In this document: piece after piece, positions 17,774-28,051 of the stretch
Layout: each line of letters opens with the position of its first letter
Position numbering within the stretch: position 1 is the stretch's first letter
From: an uncultured Ignavibacteriota bacterium
Lineage (GTDB): Bacteria > Bacteroidota > Ignavibacteria > UBA10030 > UBA8401
Length of the DNA stretch: 64,000 bases
NCBI GenBank assembly: GCA_903861125.1
Contig: CAIOTF010000009.1
Span: 39,048-103,047 of the forward strand
Direction of reading: 5' to 3'
Program-made: the position numbers and the translations under genes
Notes under the pieces: generated by a model
What the model was told of the DNA's origin: nothing
The model's database searches: none
What the model saw: the letters and a program-made list of their open reading frames with translations, nothing else

Positions 17774-19435
17774 CTACCAGAAATAAATATTAAGCAGAAT
17801 AAAAATGATACCGGAGATGACTGCATAAAACTCAGGTTTCTTGTATACCGGCACATCTTTCTTTAAGGAGATAGGCGTAAAGCCCTTCACCAGTCCTGTC
17901 AGTTCCGCATCCGGTTTTCTTTCCGTAAACAGACTGATCACTATCGTGACAACAAAGCAAATCAGCCATGCCCACCATGCACGCCACAAATTTGCAGCCA
18001 TATCGCTTGTCACATTCGAGAAGGTGATCATACTCTGTTCTATCCAGCTGAACTTCACTGCCAGAAATAATGTGAATGATGATATCATACCCGCAAGCAA
18101 ACCCCAGAATGCTCCGTTCGGCGTAATCCACCGGACAAACATCCCAAGAAGCATCGTTGCAAATAACGGAGCATTCACCCACGAAAAAATTGCCTGCATG
18201 TAATCCATAATGCTTGGAAAACTCTTTGCCCAATATGCCGTTACAACGCTGATGATGATACCAACAATAGTTGCCGCACGTCCCATCCACAGCAAATGCT
18301 CATCCGTTGCTTTTTTGTTTATAACGGACCGGTAAATATCATAAGTCCATACTGTATTAAACGCGCTGATATTTCCCGCCTGCCCGGCCATAAACCCGGC
18401 CAGCAAAGCAGTCACTCCCAAACCGATTAGTCCATTGGGATAATATCGTGCAATCAACAAAGGAAGAGCCGAATCATAATTGACCTGTCCTCCATCTACA
18501 AGAAGTGCAAATCCGCTGTTGGGATCCTTTGATAGCACAAGTGCCACTAAACCGGCGATGATCACAATAAAAGGAACGGCCATCTTAAAGAACGATGCAA
18601 CAATGGGTGTCATGCGGGCGGAATTGAGGTCCTTCGCAGAGAAAGCTCTTTGCACTACCAGAAAATCAGTTGTCCAATAACCGAAGGAAAGCACAAAACC
18701 TAAACCAATCACTATCCCTCCCCACGTTACCATCATTCCATTCAGCGAAGGGTCCGCGGACGTAGACCATAACGCACTGTACGATTCCGGCACTCTGTTG
18801 AATATTTCCTGAACACTGCCGATCTCGATAATGCCAAGGATTGAAACAAGAAACAGTCCGAACCAAATTAAGAAGAACTGAATAATCTCGGTAAAAATAG
18901 CGGACATTAGTCCACTAAACGTTACATACGCAGCAACCGTAACGGCAGAAATCCAAATGCTGATATCCCAATTCCATCCGAGAAACGTGTGAAGCACCAA
19001 CGCCATCGCATAAAGATTAATCCCCGACACCAACAGCGTCATTACTCCGAATGCTATTCCGTTAAGCACACGCGTCTTTTCGTCAAAACGAAGTTTCAAA
19101 TATCCCGGCACTGAGTTGATACGACCGCTGTAATAAAAAGGCATCATGTAAATGCCGAGGAACAACATTGCCGGAACCGCGCCGATCCAATAGAAGTGTG
19201 CTACATACATTCCATAACGGAACGTATTACCGGTCATGCCAAGCAATTCAAGAGCACCGAGATTAGCGGAAAGAAATGCCAATCCTGCCACCCAGAAGCT
19301 ATTCTTTCGGCCGGCAAGGAAAAAATCTTCCTGGCTTTTGGTGTATTTTTTCAGGTACATCCCGATGCCAAGAACAAAAGCAAAGTAGAGAAATATTATG
19401 AGCCAATCCGGAAATGTTAGTTGTATTGATGGCAT
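17774..19435 (-). CDS. Sodium/sugar symporter (SSS family, SGLT-like)
   Basis: A 553-residue integral membrane protein with about 14 hydrophobic segments. SSS-family landmarks are visible: LAGRKNSFWVAGLAFLSANL near the N-terminus, SVPGYLKLRFDEKTR, and LLAGFMAGQAGNISAFNTVW. The family couples sugar uptake to Na+ entry across the inner membrane. Genes for a mutarotase-like protein (10 bases upstream) and galactokinase nearby point to galactose as substrate. This is inference, since SSS substrates cannot be read from sequence. Confidence 0.88.
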   Translation of the reverse strand: MPSIQLTFPDWLIIFLYFAFVLGIGMYLKKYTKSQEDFFLAGRKNSFWVAGLAFLSANLGALELLGMTGNTFRYGMYVAHFYWIGAVPAMLFLGIYMMPFYYSGRINSVPGYLKLRFDEKTRVLNGIAFGVMTLLVSGINLYAMALVLHTFLGWNWDISIWISAVTVAAYVTFSGLMSAIFTEIIQFFLIWFGLFLVSILGIIEIGSVQEIFNRVPESYSALWSTSADPSLNGMMVTWGGIVIGLGFVLSFGYWTTDFLVVQRAFSAKDLNSARMTPIVASFFKMAVPFIVIIAGLVALVLSKDPNSGFALLVDGGQVNYDSALPLLIARYYPNGLIGLGVTALLAGFMAGQAGNISAFNTVWTYDIYRSVINKKATDEHLLWMGRAATIVGIIISVVTAYWAKSFPSIMDYMQAIFSWVNAPLFATMLLGMFVRWITPNGAFWGLLAGMISSFTLFLAVKFSWIEQSMITFSNVTSDMAANLWRAWWAWLICFVVTIVISLFTERKPDAELTGLVKGFTPISLKKDVPVYKKPEFYAVISGIIFILLNIYFW

Positions 19436-19444
19436 GCTGCTCTC

Positions 19445-20434
19445 CTATATAGAACGAAAATGTGCACCGGTGTGGATTGAAGAACTTTTTTTCAGTCCCG
19501 GCCATATACCTATATTCATATCCCAGGTTTTTGTTTCACCCGGTTCTATCGTTTGGTGTTCGTTTCTTTGAACGGCATTGCTCAGTTTATCAGGTCTTCC
19601 CGAACACGGTTCGATGGCAATAGTAACATGTTTGTCCGGAGATTCGGTCGGCCAGCCGCCATAGCACAACCACAATCCTGCATACGGAACATCATGTGGG
19701 TCAAATTCAAACGATACCGTACGGTCAATAGCCGAATGGTAGAGTCCGACAAATCCGTCATGCAGCACATTGGAAAAACATTTTATCGCTAAACCTGTAT
19801 TATGTTTCGTCATCGACGATAGATCAATATTTCGGTTTCCCCCGAGGTCAGCGACCGGCCATTGTATAGTATCACCATACGTTCCCACATTCGGATCGGA
19901 TGACCAATTAAGAAAAAGTTCCGAAACATTTTCAGGCAAAATAAGACGAACGCCGGGATTGATCCTGAACAGCGGATGAGCGGACCAAATATAATGGAAC
20001 TGTTCCTTCATATTGTTTGTCACGCTGTACGCCATCTGAACGGTGTTTTGAAAAAGAGAGATCCGTTTTTTAAACAAATAATCCGCTTTAATTCCTTTAA
20101 AGGAAAAGACAAGGCTTTGATCTTCGATAGAAACATCCCATGACCCCGACCAAACTTCACCATGGTCCGGAAATGGTCCGGATGCTTCCACGGTAGGGAA
20201 ACATTCATCAAATCCGCTGACATCGAAGTGTGAAAAATCGGCGCCATACGTTGCTTTCATATATTTTTTTGACGCATTCTGCGGCTCAAGAAGAAATTGC
20301 TGCTGTGTATCCTTGTCTTTCAGCGCTATCATTTTCCCGCCGATCTCCGGCAAAAATGCAGCCTCCACAATTTCATTTTCGATGGAAATGCATTCAAAAA
20401 TCTGGTGCTTATATTTTTTAATTATTGGTTTCAC
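19445..20434 (-). CDS. Galactose mutarotase-like (aldose 1-epimerase-like) protein
   Basis: A 329-residue cytoplasmic protein with the beta-sandwich pattern of the galactose-mutarotase superfamily. It shows an early AAFLPEIGGKMIALKD segment, DVSGFDECFPTVE, WSAHPLFRINPG with a candidate catalytic His, and TIAIEPCSGRP with a Glu near the place of the catalytic base. Mutarotases convert beta- to alpha-galactose, which suits galactokinase. It is more like the divergent DUF4432/DUF5107 branch than E. coli GalM. It lies 10 bases before the symporter gene and 27 bases after the M24-like gene. Confidence 0.75.
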   Translation of the reverse strand: MKPIIKKYKHQIFECISIENEIVEAAFLPEIGGKMIALKDKDTQQQFLLEPQNASKKYMKATYGADFSHFDVSGFDECFPTVEASGPFPDHGEVWSGSWDVSIEDQSLVFSFKGIKADYLFKKRISLFQNTVQMAYSVTNNMKEQFHYIWSAHPLFRINPGVRLILPENVSELFLNWSSDPNVGTYGDTIQWPVADLGGNRNIDLSSMTKHNTGLAIKCFSNVLHDGFVGLYHSAIDRTVSFEFDPHDVPYAGLWLCYGGWPTESPDKHVTIAIEPCSGRPDKLSNAVQRNEHQTIEPGETKTWDMNIGIWPGLKKSSSIHTGAHFRSI

Positions 20435-20461
20435 TAATCAAGACTCGCAACTTTTTTATGC

Positions 20462-21700
20462 TTAACGGATTAGAACACCGGGCTGTTCATATTTTTTTCC
20501 ATTCAATTCCACGCTGATCATCGGCCAGCCGTCCGTCTTCGTTACAACTTCAAAGTGATCCGTATAGGCAATAAATGTATCTTCAATTTTGGAACCGGTA
20601 ATTGTCGGATTCCATGCAAATGCCTGATTGTTTTGAACAACTTCTTTTGTGCCGGGGAAAATGACATATTCTCTGTCGTCATACCCTGTTGCGCCGCCTT
20701 GATGATGAAGCTGCCATTCGTTCGGATACCCTTCATCGGCATACCACGTTTTGCACGATTCAAAAATATCAACACATGCTTTACCCGGGATTGTAGCCAA
20801 TTGATACTGTGTCATTACCTTAGCAACATGCGCGTATTTCTTTTCCAGATCGGACGGCAGGGGGCCAAAATGGACAAATCTTGTCACTGCTATTGGCATG
20901 CCCCATTTTTCTGCCACGATATTGATCATTGCATAATTCTTTAATACTGCTCCACCCGGCAAAGCATGCCGGTATTTTGAAATCCTATCATCAGCCGCTA
21001 TCAGCAATACTGTGGGCAAAATACCACGATCACGTAATGCATTTGATGTCATCGCTTCCATCTCGAATTCATTCATTCCTGGTTTTATGGATTTGCATAC
21101 TTCAACTACTGCTTCAGTAGCTTGTTTGCCGAGCCAACGGTATCGTTTAATTTCCGTCTCCGTCAATGAATAGCGTAAATGTTTGAAGGAATCCGAGACC
21201 AGCACCGTGCCAGGAAACGCGATATCGCTGACGATCGTCCCCCCCTTTGCTACTGTTTTGATCAACTCTCCGCGAACATCCTTCACCGGATTTGATTCGT
21301 ACCATGAATATTGGAGTAATTCATATCCAAGATCACGCAATCCTTCGTCCATCATGCGTCCTGCTTCGCTGCCGCTGCAGATAAGATACTTCCGCCCGTC
21401 CTTCATTATTAGCAACGATGCCGCGCCGACATCCTTGTTCAAAACGATCTGGTTGTTCATCAAGCCCGCGGTTATCCAATTCACATTTCGAACCTGCGTT
21501 AAAAGTATACCTTCCTTTTTTTCCGATGCCAAATATTCCGCTACAACTTGCACCTTATTCGATATCTCAGATTTTGCTTCATCCATCGATATCACATTCT
21601 GTGGATTGTTTTTCCAACTGCTTTTGGGTTCCGAGTTTTCCTGTTTTTGGCATGCCGCCAGGGTAAGCACCATCAGTACGAACGCTGAGAAGGGTTTCAT
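20462..21700 (-). CDS. M24 (aminopeptidase P/creatinase-like) lipoprotein lacking metal ligands
   Basis: A 412-residue protein with a lipobox (LTLAAC, Cys17) and the two-domain pita-bread layout of M24 peptidases (N-domain about 45-175, C-domain about 185-400). Of the five metal ligands of aminopeptidase P, by my hand alignment, the two Asp positions are Asn260 and Ala271 and the first Glu is Asn364. Only His333 and Glu373 remain. It may therefore be a non-metal enzyme like creatinase, or a binding protein. It has a strong AAAAGGAG site at 21709-21716 and is the first gene after the promoter and LacI-type operators, so it heads the galactose operon. Its role there is unknown. Confidence 0.78.
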   Translation of the reverse strand: MKPFSAFVLMVLTLAACQKQENSEPKSSWKNNPQNVISMDEAKSEISNKVQVVAEYLASEKKEGILLTQVRNVNWITAGLMNNQIVLNKDVGAASLLIMKDGRKYLICSGSEAGRMMDEGLRDLGYELLQYSWYESNPVKDVRGELIKTVAKGGTIVSDIAFPGTVLVSDSFKHLRYSLTETEIKRYRWLGKQATEAVVEVCKSIKPGMNEFEMEAMTSNALRDRGILPTVLLIAADDRISKYRHALPGGAVLKNYAMINIVAEKWGMPIAVTRFVHFGPLPSDLEKKYAHVAKVMTQYQLATIPGKACVDIFESCKTWYADEGYPNEWQLHHQGGATGYDDREYVIFPGTKEVVQNNQAFAWNPTITGSKIEDTFIAYTDHFEVVTKTDGWPMISVELNGKKYEQPGVLIR

Positions 21701-21722
21701 TCCGAAAGCTCCTTTTATAGTG

Positions 21723-21750
21723 AAGATTGTGTTACCGCTAACACAATCTT
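21723..21750. repeat. Perfect 12-bp inverted repeat enclosing the second operator
   Basis: The arms 21723-21734 and 21739-21750 are exact reverse complements around a 4-base centre. The inner part is the 14-base LacI-type operator. In the minus-strand transcript it would form a stable leader hairpin seven bases upstream of the ribosome site. No T run follows in the direction of transcription, so it is not a normal terminator. Confidence 0.6.
21730..21743. promoter_or_regulatory. LacI/GalR-type operator O2 (TGTTACCGCTAACA)
   Basis: A 14-base near-perfect palindrome with the central CG typical of LacI-family operators. It differs from O1 at one base. It lies in the predicted leader of the galactose operon, 30 bases before the M24-like start codon. 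Confidence 0.65.
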
Positions 21751-21778
21751 AAAAAAAAATATTTTTTACTTGTTTTTG

Positions 21779-21792
21779 TGTTATCGCTAACA
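21779..21792. promoter_or_regulatory. LacI/GalR-type operator O1 (TGTTATCGCTAACA)
   Basis: This 14-base palindrome is identical to O2 except at one position; the two centres are 49 bases apart. It begins about 12 bases downstream of the predicted minus-strand -10 box, a classic repressing position. No LacI-family regulator gene is in the window. Confidence 0.68.
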
Positions 21793-21803
21793 TACATTTG
21801 ACT

Positions 21804-21833
21804 AATATAATTTTATAAAGTGGTAAAAGTCAA
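21804..21833 (-). promoter_or_regulatory. Sigma-70-like promoter of the galactose operon
   Basis: On the minus strand TTGACT (21828-21833) and TATATT (21804-21809) are spaced by 18 bases; shifting the -10 box by one base gives 17. Transcription would start near 21797, directly upstream of operator O1. Bacteroidota often use a different consensus, so this is a prediction supported mainly by its position relative to the operators. Confidence 0.45.
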
Positions 21834-21948
21834 GTACAATTTTCCCCCTAAAATTAATTATCGTGTGCCGACTGATTTTCCACCAAAAAATGTGAAGTTC
21901 CGGTCGGCCCCATTTTCAATAATGTGAAACTATTTCAAGGTATATACT

Positions 21949-22626
21949 ATGGACGATATTCTCTCTCTTCTCTGCACGTGCGTTGAACGTGGAAAAGTCA
22001 ACAGGAAATCCCCTCATCCTGCCGATTTGCGCGACCATGATGGAGCGGATGAATTGACAAAAAAAGCTGTTGAGATGGGAATAGCTCCTCAGACAATCCT
22101 GCAGGACGGACTCATCCGCGGAATGCATACGGTAGGAGAACGGTTTCGGAATAAACAAATTTTTGTGCCGGATATGCTGATGTCCGCTCGGGCAATGGTC
22201 TCAGGAATGGAACACTTGAAGCCGTTTTATATTTCGAATGCTATTCAAACGAAAGGGACCATGATCATCGGCACCGTGAAGGGCGACCTACATGACATCG
22301 GAAAAAAAATTGTGGCCATGATGATAACAGGTGCAGGATGGAATGTTGTTGATTTGGGAACGGATGTTCCGACCGATAAATTCATTCAAGCGTTGAAGGA
22401 ACATCCCAATGCCGTCGTCGGTTTAAGCGCCCTTCTGACCACAACCATGCTGAACATGGAACAAACGGTTGCAGAAATAAAAAAAATGTCATCAACCACA
22501 AAAGTAATTATCGGCGGAGCCCCCGTTACAAAAGAGTTCGCCCTCAAGATCGGAGCGGATGCATATTCCCCGGATCCTCAGGGAGCCGTCGAATTTCTTA
22601 ACGCACTTCCAGCGCGAACAAACTAA
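21949..22626 (+). CDS. Methyltransferase cognate corrinoid protein (MtaC/MtbC-like)
   Basis: A 225-residue protein that carries a methyl group on cobalamin between two methyltransferases. Residues 1-95 are the helical B12-binding cap (GMHTVGERFRNKQIFVPDM). Residues 100-225 are the Rossmann-like cobalamin domain, with the lower-ligand motif DLHDIG at 113-118 (His115), then SALLTTTM (160-167) and GGAPV (189-193). It heads the plus-strand operon and is followed two bases later by a MetH-activation-like gene. URO-D-type genes downstream fit the usual partner set. No cobalamin riboswitch was recognised upstream. Confidence 0.92.
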   Translation: MDDILSLLCTCVERGKVNRKSPHPADLRDHDGADELTKKAVEMGIAPQTILQDGLIRGMHTVGERFRNKQIFVPDMLMSARAMVSGMEHLKPFYISNAIQTKGTMIIGTVKGDLHDIGKKIVAMMITGAGWNVVDLGTDVPTDKFIQALKEHPNAVVGLSALLTTTMLNMEQTVAEIKKMSSTTKVIIGGAPVTKEFALKIGADAYSPDPQGAVEFLNALPARTN

Positions 22627-22627
22627 C

Positions 22628-23359
22628 GTGGAAATATTTTCGGGCAACGAAATATATCGCTCTTCTCCGGAGATCAAACCGGTTGATTTTAATATTGAGA
22701 TGTTTTATCAGCATCTTGGATACAGCACCGGTGCTGTTCCGGGTTTTGTTGTCGATTTCGTTCAAACTGCAATTCAGCACATCCCTACAATGATCGCTCC
22801 GCAATGGACAATCTCTATCTTACAGGAATCAGTCGTTGTCTTTGATAAAAAGAGCATGACCTGCGGCAATCAACAATTTCATACAGAGCCGATCATAACA
22901 AAACGGTTACGGACGGCATCAACGGTAGCGTTCTTTGTTTGCTCAATAGGAAAGCAATTCGAAGAATGGTCAAAACATGAAACCGATTCGGGCGATCTCC
23001 TGAAAGGATATATTCTTGACCTTATTGCATCGGAGGTTGTGGAAGGGGTGGCAGATCAGATGGAACTACAGCTGGATGAAATTATTAGCGGACGGGGATG
23101 GAAAAGAACGAATCGGTACAGTCCCGGTTACTGCGACTGGTCTGTTTCTGAGCAGCACAAACTATTTTCTTTCTTCCCCCCTCACCCATGCGGAGTATCG
23201 CTTACAGATAGTGCTTTAATGCTACCGATAAAATCGATCAGCGGCGTGATCGGATTAGGGCCCAATGCAATTCGTAAGGATTACGAATGTTCACTCTGCA
23301 ATCTCGAACACTGTTTCATGCGCCGGAATCCTGCATCACAAAACAGTGCCATACTATGA
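22628..23359 (+). CDS. Stand-alone MetH-activation-domain-like protein (corrinoid reactivation candidate)
   Basis: A 243-residue protein resembling the C-terminal S-adenosylmethionine-binding activation domain of B12-dependent methionine synthase. The key segment RYSPGYCDW is at 153-161 and is followed by an SFFPPHPCGVSLTDSALMLP region. The tail has a cysteine cluster, CSLCNLEHC, at 211-219. I chose the GTG at 22628, two bases after the corrinoid gene stop; an upstream in-frame ATG at 22559 would overlap that gene by 68 bases. The stop overlaps the ribokinase start (ATGA). In methionine synthase the domain helps to re-methylate oxidised cobalamin, so reactivation of the neighbouring corrinoid protein is the likely task. 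Confidence 0.82.
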   Translation: MEIFSGNEIYRSSPEIKPVDFNIEMFYQHLGYSTGAVPGFVVDFVQTAIQHIPTMIAPQWTISILQESVVVFDKKSMTCGNQQFHTEPIITKRLRTASTVAFFVCSIGKQFEEWSKHETDSGDLLKGYILDLIASEVVEGVADQMELQLDEIISGRGWKRTNRYSPGYCDWSVSEQHKLFSFFPPHPCGVSLTDSALMLPIKSISGVIGLGPNAIRKDYECSLCNLEHCFMRRNPASQNSAIL

Positions 23360-24276
23360 AACCAAAAATTACAGTTGTCGGAAGTTCAAACGTTGATCTG
23401 ATTTTGAAAATTCCCCGGCTTCCGAAACCCGGGGAGACGGTTCTGGAAGGAGAATTTTCAACTGCTCAGGGGGGCAAAGGTGCGAACCAGGCAGTAGCTG
23501 CCGCACGCGCAGGAGGAGACGTCCACTTCATATCACGGGTCGGGATTGACGACCTTGGGAAGAATTCTCTAACCGCATATAAAAAAGATAATTTGAACCT
23601 GGATTATTGTGTTACCGACGATGCTGCTTCGAACGGCGTTGCACTGATCTTTGTGAATGCAAAAGGGGAAAATTCCATCGGCGTTGCCTCGGGAGCCAAT
23701 GGTAATCTGGACCGCAAGCAGGTACGGAAAGCGGCGCATGTTATCGAATCTTCAGCACTCGTTCTAATGCAGTTAGAAACACCAATAGAATCGGTAGAAG
23801 AAGCGATCACCATTGCAGCCGCAGCCGGCGTTCCCATTATACTCAACCCCGCACCTGCGCGGGTTCTTGATGACAATATTTTGAGATCTGTTTCAATATT
23901 AACACCCAATGAAACAGAAACAGAGATCCTGACCGGCATATCACTGACGTCCGATGAGCATATACGACGTGCAGCTCAATCGCTGCTTGAAAAAGGAGTC
24001 GGAACCGTGATCATAACACTAGGCGCAAGGGGTGTGTATGCGGCAAACAATGATACGAATGCATTCATTCCCGGATTTACCGTGACACCGGTCGATACAA
24101 CAGGCGCCGGCGATATTTTCAACGGTGCTCTGGCTGTTTCTGTTGCCGAAGGAAAATCACTATCCGAAGCAATCCGCTTTGCCAACGCGGCGGCAGCACT
24201 TTCCGTAACAAAACTTGGCGCACAACCTTCGGCTCACCATAGAGACGATATTGAACATTTTTTACGAACACATTGA
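23356..24276 (+). CDS. rbsK: Ribokinase (PfkB family)
   Basis: A 306-residue sugar kinase. It has the N-terminal substrate motif GGKGANQA (residues 39-46), NPAPAR (164-169) and the C-terminal PfkB signature DTTGAGD (247-253), with catalytic Asp253. The set matches ribokinase, which makes ribose 5-phosphate, but related pentoses are possible. The ATG at 23356 overlaps the preceding stop by four bases. A longer frame from 23287 lies inside the previous gene and is rejected. It is separated from the ribose pyranase gene by four other genes. Confidence 0.88.
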   Translation: MKPKITVVGSSNVDLILKIPRLPKPGETVLEGEFSTAQGGKGANQAVAAARAGGDVHFISRVGIDDLGKNSLTAYKKDNLNLDYCVTDDAASNGVALIFVNAKGENSIGVASGANGNLDRKQVRKAAHVIESSALVLMQLETPIESVEEAITIAAAAGVPIILNPAPARVLDDNILRSVSILTPNETETEILTGISLTSDEHIRRAAQSLLEKGVGTVIITLGARGVYAANNDTNAFIPGFTVTPVDTTGAGDIFNGALAVSVAEGKSLSEAIRFANAAAALSVTKLGAQPSAHHRDDIEHFLRTH

Positions 24277-24281
24277 ACCCT

Positions 24282-26005
<1,724 letters not shown>

Positions 26006-26017
26006 GGGGTATTATTA

Positions 26018-27175
26018 ATGACACCAAAGCAACGTTTGATTGCAGCACTTGATCATAAAGTTCCGGACAGACTGCCGGTCACTACGCATCATGTGATGCC
26101 GTATTTTTTAAAAAATAATCTGAACAGCATCACCAACGACGAATTCTTTGACCGGTTCGAAATGGATGGAATCCGCTGGCTTAATGTATACAAACCGGAT
26201 GAATCAAAAGGTGAATATTTCGATCCGAACCACGTTCCCGGATATCTGGAAGCACGGCGCATCTCAACAGATCAATGGCGGATCATGCCGGAAATACTTT
26301 CCGATCCCCAGTACGAAACGATCAGATATAATTTCGTGACGCCGAAAAAAACTCTGAGTCTGGTCCTGCAAAGCAACGACCACACCAGTTGGGTGACGGA
26401 ACGGCTCATCAAAGAGAAATCGGATATCGATATCATTGCCGAGTATGCTGTTGTTCCCAAATGCGATGTGGAAGCGGTGAACCGAGAGGCCGATGCATAT
26501 GGAGAGCGCGGATTGATTCGGGGCTTTATTAACTTCTTTGATGTGTACGGCCAATCGGGCTGCTGGCAAGATGCTTCAGTCCTCTTTGGCATTGAAGAAT
26601 TAATAATGGCAACCTTTGATGATCCCGAATGGGTGCATGCTTTTTTGAAGATCCTTTTTGAAAGAAAAAAGATCTATATAGAATCATTACGCGGTGCACG
26701 GTATGATGTGATCGAACATGGAGGCGGAGACGCTTCATCCACCGTTATCTCACCACCAATCTTTGACGAGTTTGTAGCTCCGTATGATGCACCGTTGATT
26801 GATATTGCTCATTCCGTCGGCCAGCGCGTAGCCTACCATACCTGTGGCGGAATGATGCCATTCCTTGAACGGTTGGCAGATCTTAACGCCGATGCGCTTG
26901 AAACTTTCACACCCGAATCAATGGGGGGCGATACGATTCTTGCCGAAGCAAAACGAAGAATCGGTGATAAAGTATGTATGATCGGCGGTTTCGATCAATA
27001 TCATTTCTTCAAAGGATGCACTCCGGAAGAGACGCGGAAGGAAGTCCGCAGATGCTTCAATGATGCAGGACAGAACGGATCTTATATCCTCTGTCCGTCG
27101 GACCATTTTTTTGATGCAGATATAAAATTATTGGATGCATTTGCCGACGAAGCACGCAAATGTATATACGGCTAA
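26018..27175 (+). CDS. URO-D family protein 2 (methyltransferase-like)
   Basis: A 385-residue paralogue of the preceding URO-D protein with low overall likeness. It opens with TPKQRLIAALDHKVPDRLPV, usual for this family. The zinc motif is HTCG (VAYHTCGGMMPFLERL). A downstream Cys is kept (SYILCPSDHFFDADIKLL), so this copy best retains the H-x-C plus distal C pattern of MtaA/MtbA. It starts 12 bases after the lyxose isomerase gene. A corrinoid-linked methyltransferase is the leading idea. Confidence 0.82.
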   Translation: MTPKQRLIAALDHKVPDRLPVTTHHVMPYFLKNNLNSITNDEFFDRFEMDGIRWLNVYKPDESKGEYFDPNHVPGYLEARRISTDQWRIMPEILSDPQYETIRYNFVTPKKTLSLVLQSNDHTSWVTERLIKEKSDIDIIAEYAVVPKCDVEAVNREADAYGERGLIRGFINFFDVYGQSGCWQDASVLFGIEELIMATFDDPEWVHAFLKILFERKKIYIESLRGARYDVIEHGGGDASSTVISPPIFDEFVAPYDAPLIDIAHSVGQRVAYHTCGGMMPFLERLADLNADALETFTPESMGGDTILAEAKRRIGDKVCMIGGFDQYHFFKGCTPEETRKEVRRCFNDAGQNGSYILCPSDHFFDADIKLLDAFADEARKCIYG

Positions 27176-27214
27176 GACTTATTCATTATACTTAAAAGTG
27201 AGGAATTGACCGTC

Positions 27215-28036
27215 ATGTCCGAATACGACGAAAAGATAAAAACGCTCGACAGAAAACTCGAGTTCTCTCCGGTTGTCAATCAGCATCCAAAACGGCTTAC
27301 GAAAGAGCAGATCTCGTTTTACAATGAACAGGGATATCTCTCCCCTTTTGCAATTTTCGAACCGAATGCCGTAGAGCGTAACAGAAAGGATTTTGATTCC
27401 ATCCTTCAAAAGTTTTTGGACGCCGGCAAGAGCAGCTATGCCATCGACCGGTACCACGACAGAATTCAAGCGATCTATGATATTGCCAAAACTCCTGCCA
27501 TCCTGAACATTGTTGAAGACCTTGTGGGACCGAATTTTGTCTGCTGGGCTACACACTATTTTTGTAAATTTCCGGGAGACGATAAAGGCGTATCGTGGCA
27601 TCAGGATTGTACATACTGGCCGCTGACACCGACAAAGACGATTACCGTATGGCTTGCTATTGATGATGCCGACAAAGGAAACGGCTGTATGGAAGTAGTG
27701 CCTGGTTCACATCTGCATGGCGGCATCATTCACAAAGATAGCGACACATCGGAAAAGAACGTGCTGACACAAACAATAGCTGATATGTCGCGATACGGAA
27801 AACCTGTCGCCACAGAATTGAAGGCCGGTGAGATATCCATCCATTCCGACCTCACGATTCACGGCTCGCTCCCCAACCGTTCGAACAGAAGGCGCTGCGG
27901 ATTAACCCTGCGATACTGTCCGACCGATGTACGTGCATTTTGGGAATGGAATAATTACAGCATCATGTGCAGGGGAAACGATGCGACAGGCCATTGGGCT
28001 TCGCTACCCCGTCCGTCAACAGACTTCACACCTTAA
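27215..28036 (+). CDS. Phytanoyl-CoA dioxygenase (PhyH) family protein
   Basis: A 273-residue Fe(II)/2-oxoglutarate oxygenase-like protein. The iron triad is visible as WHQD (His129, Asp131) and LTIHGSLPN (His216), with an Arg a little further on (near 227) for 2-oxoglutarate. I chose the ATG at 27215, with a GAGG element 11 bases upstream, over a TTG at 27206. PhyH relatives hydroxylate or oxidise many small molecules and need O2. Placement between a URO-D gene and ribose pyranase suggests a sugar or methylated-sugar substrate, but nothing in the protein fixes this. Confidence 0.82.
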   Translation: MSEYDEKIKTLDRKLEFSPVVNQHPKRLTKEQISFYNEQGYLSPFAIFEPNAVERNRKDFDSILQKFLDAGKSSYAIDRYHDRIQAIYDIAKTPAILNIVEDLVGPNFVCWATHYFCKFPGDDKGVSWHQDCTYWPLTPTKTITVWLAIDDADKGNGCMEVVPGSHLHGGIIHKDSDTSEKNVLTQTIADMSRYGKPVATELKAGEISIHSDLTIHGSLPNRSNRRRCGLTLRYCPTDVRAFWEWNNYSIMCRGNDATGHWASLPRPSTDFTP

Positions 28037-28051
28037 CAAAGGAGCATTACT

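Noticed and set aside
21723..21750. Reading the 12-bp inverted repeat as a terminator
   Set aside because: On the minus strand the T run precedes the hairpin instead of following it. On the plus strand it is followed by A. An operator/leader role fits better.
21183..21752. Plus-strand open frame opposite the M24-like gene
   Set aside because: It is antisense to a protein with clear family motifs, and it runs through the operator hairpin.
21841..21948. Cobalamin riboswitch upstream of the corrinoid gene
   Set aside because: Only about 150 bases are available, and I see no B12-box-like element; a GCCGAC/GTCGGC stem alone is not enough.
22559..22627. Upstream ATG extension of the MetH-activation-like gene
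   Set aside because: It would overlap the corrinoid gene by 68 bases and adds residues that are a frame shadow of that gene; GTG at 22628 fits the operon spacing.
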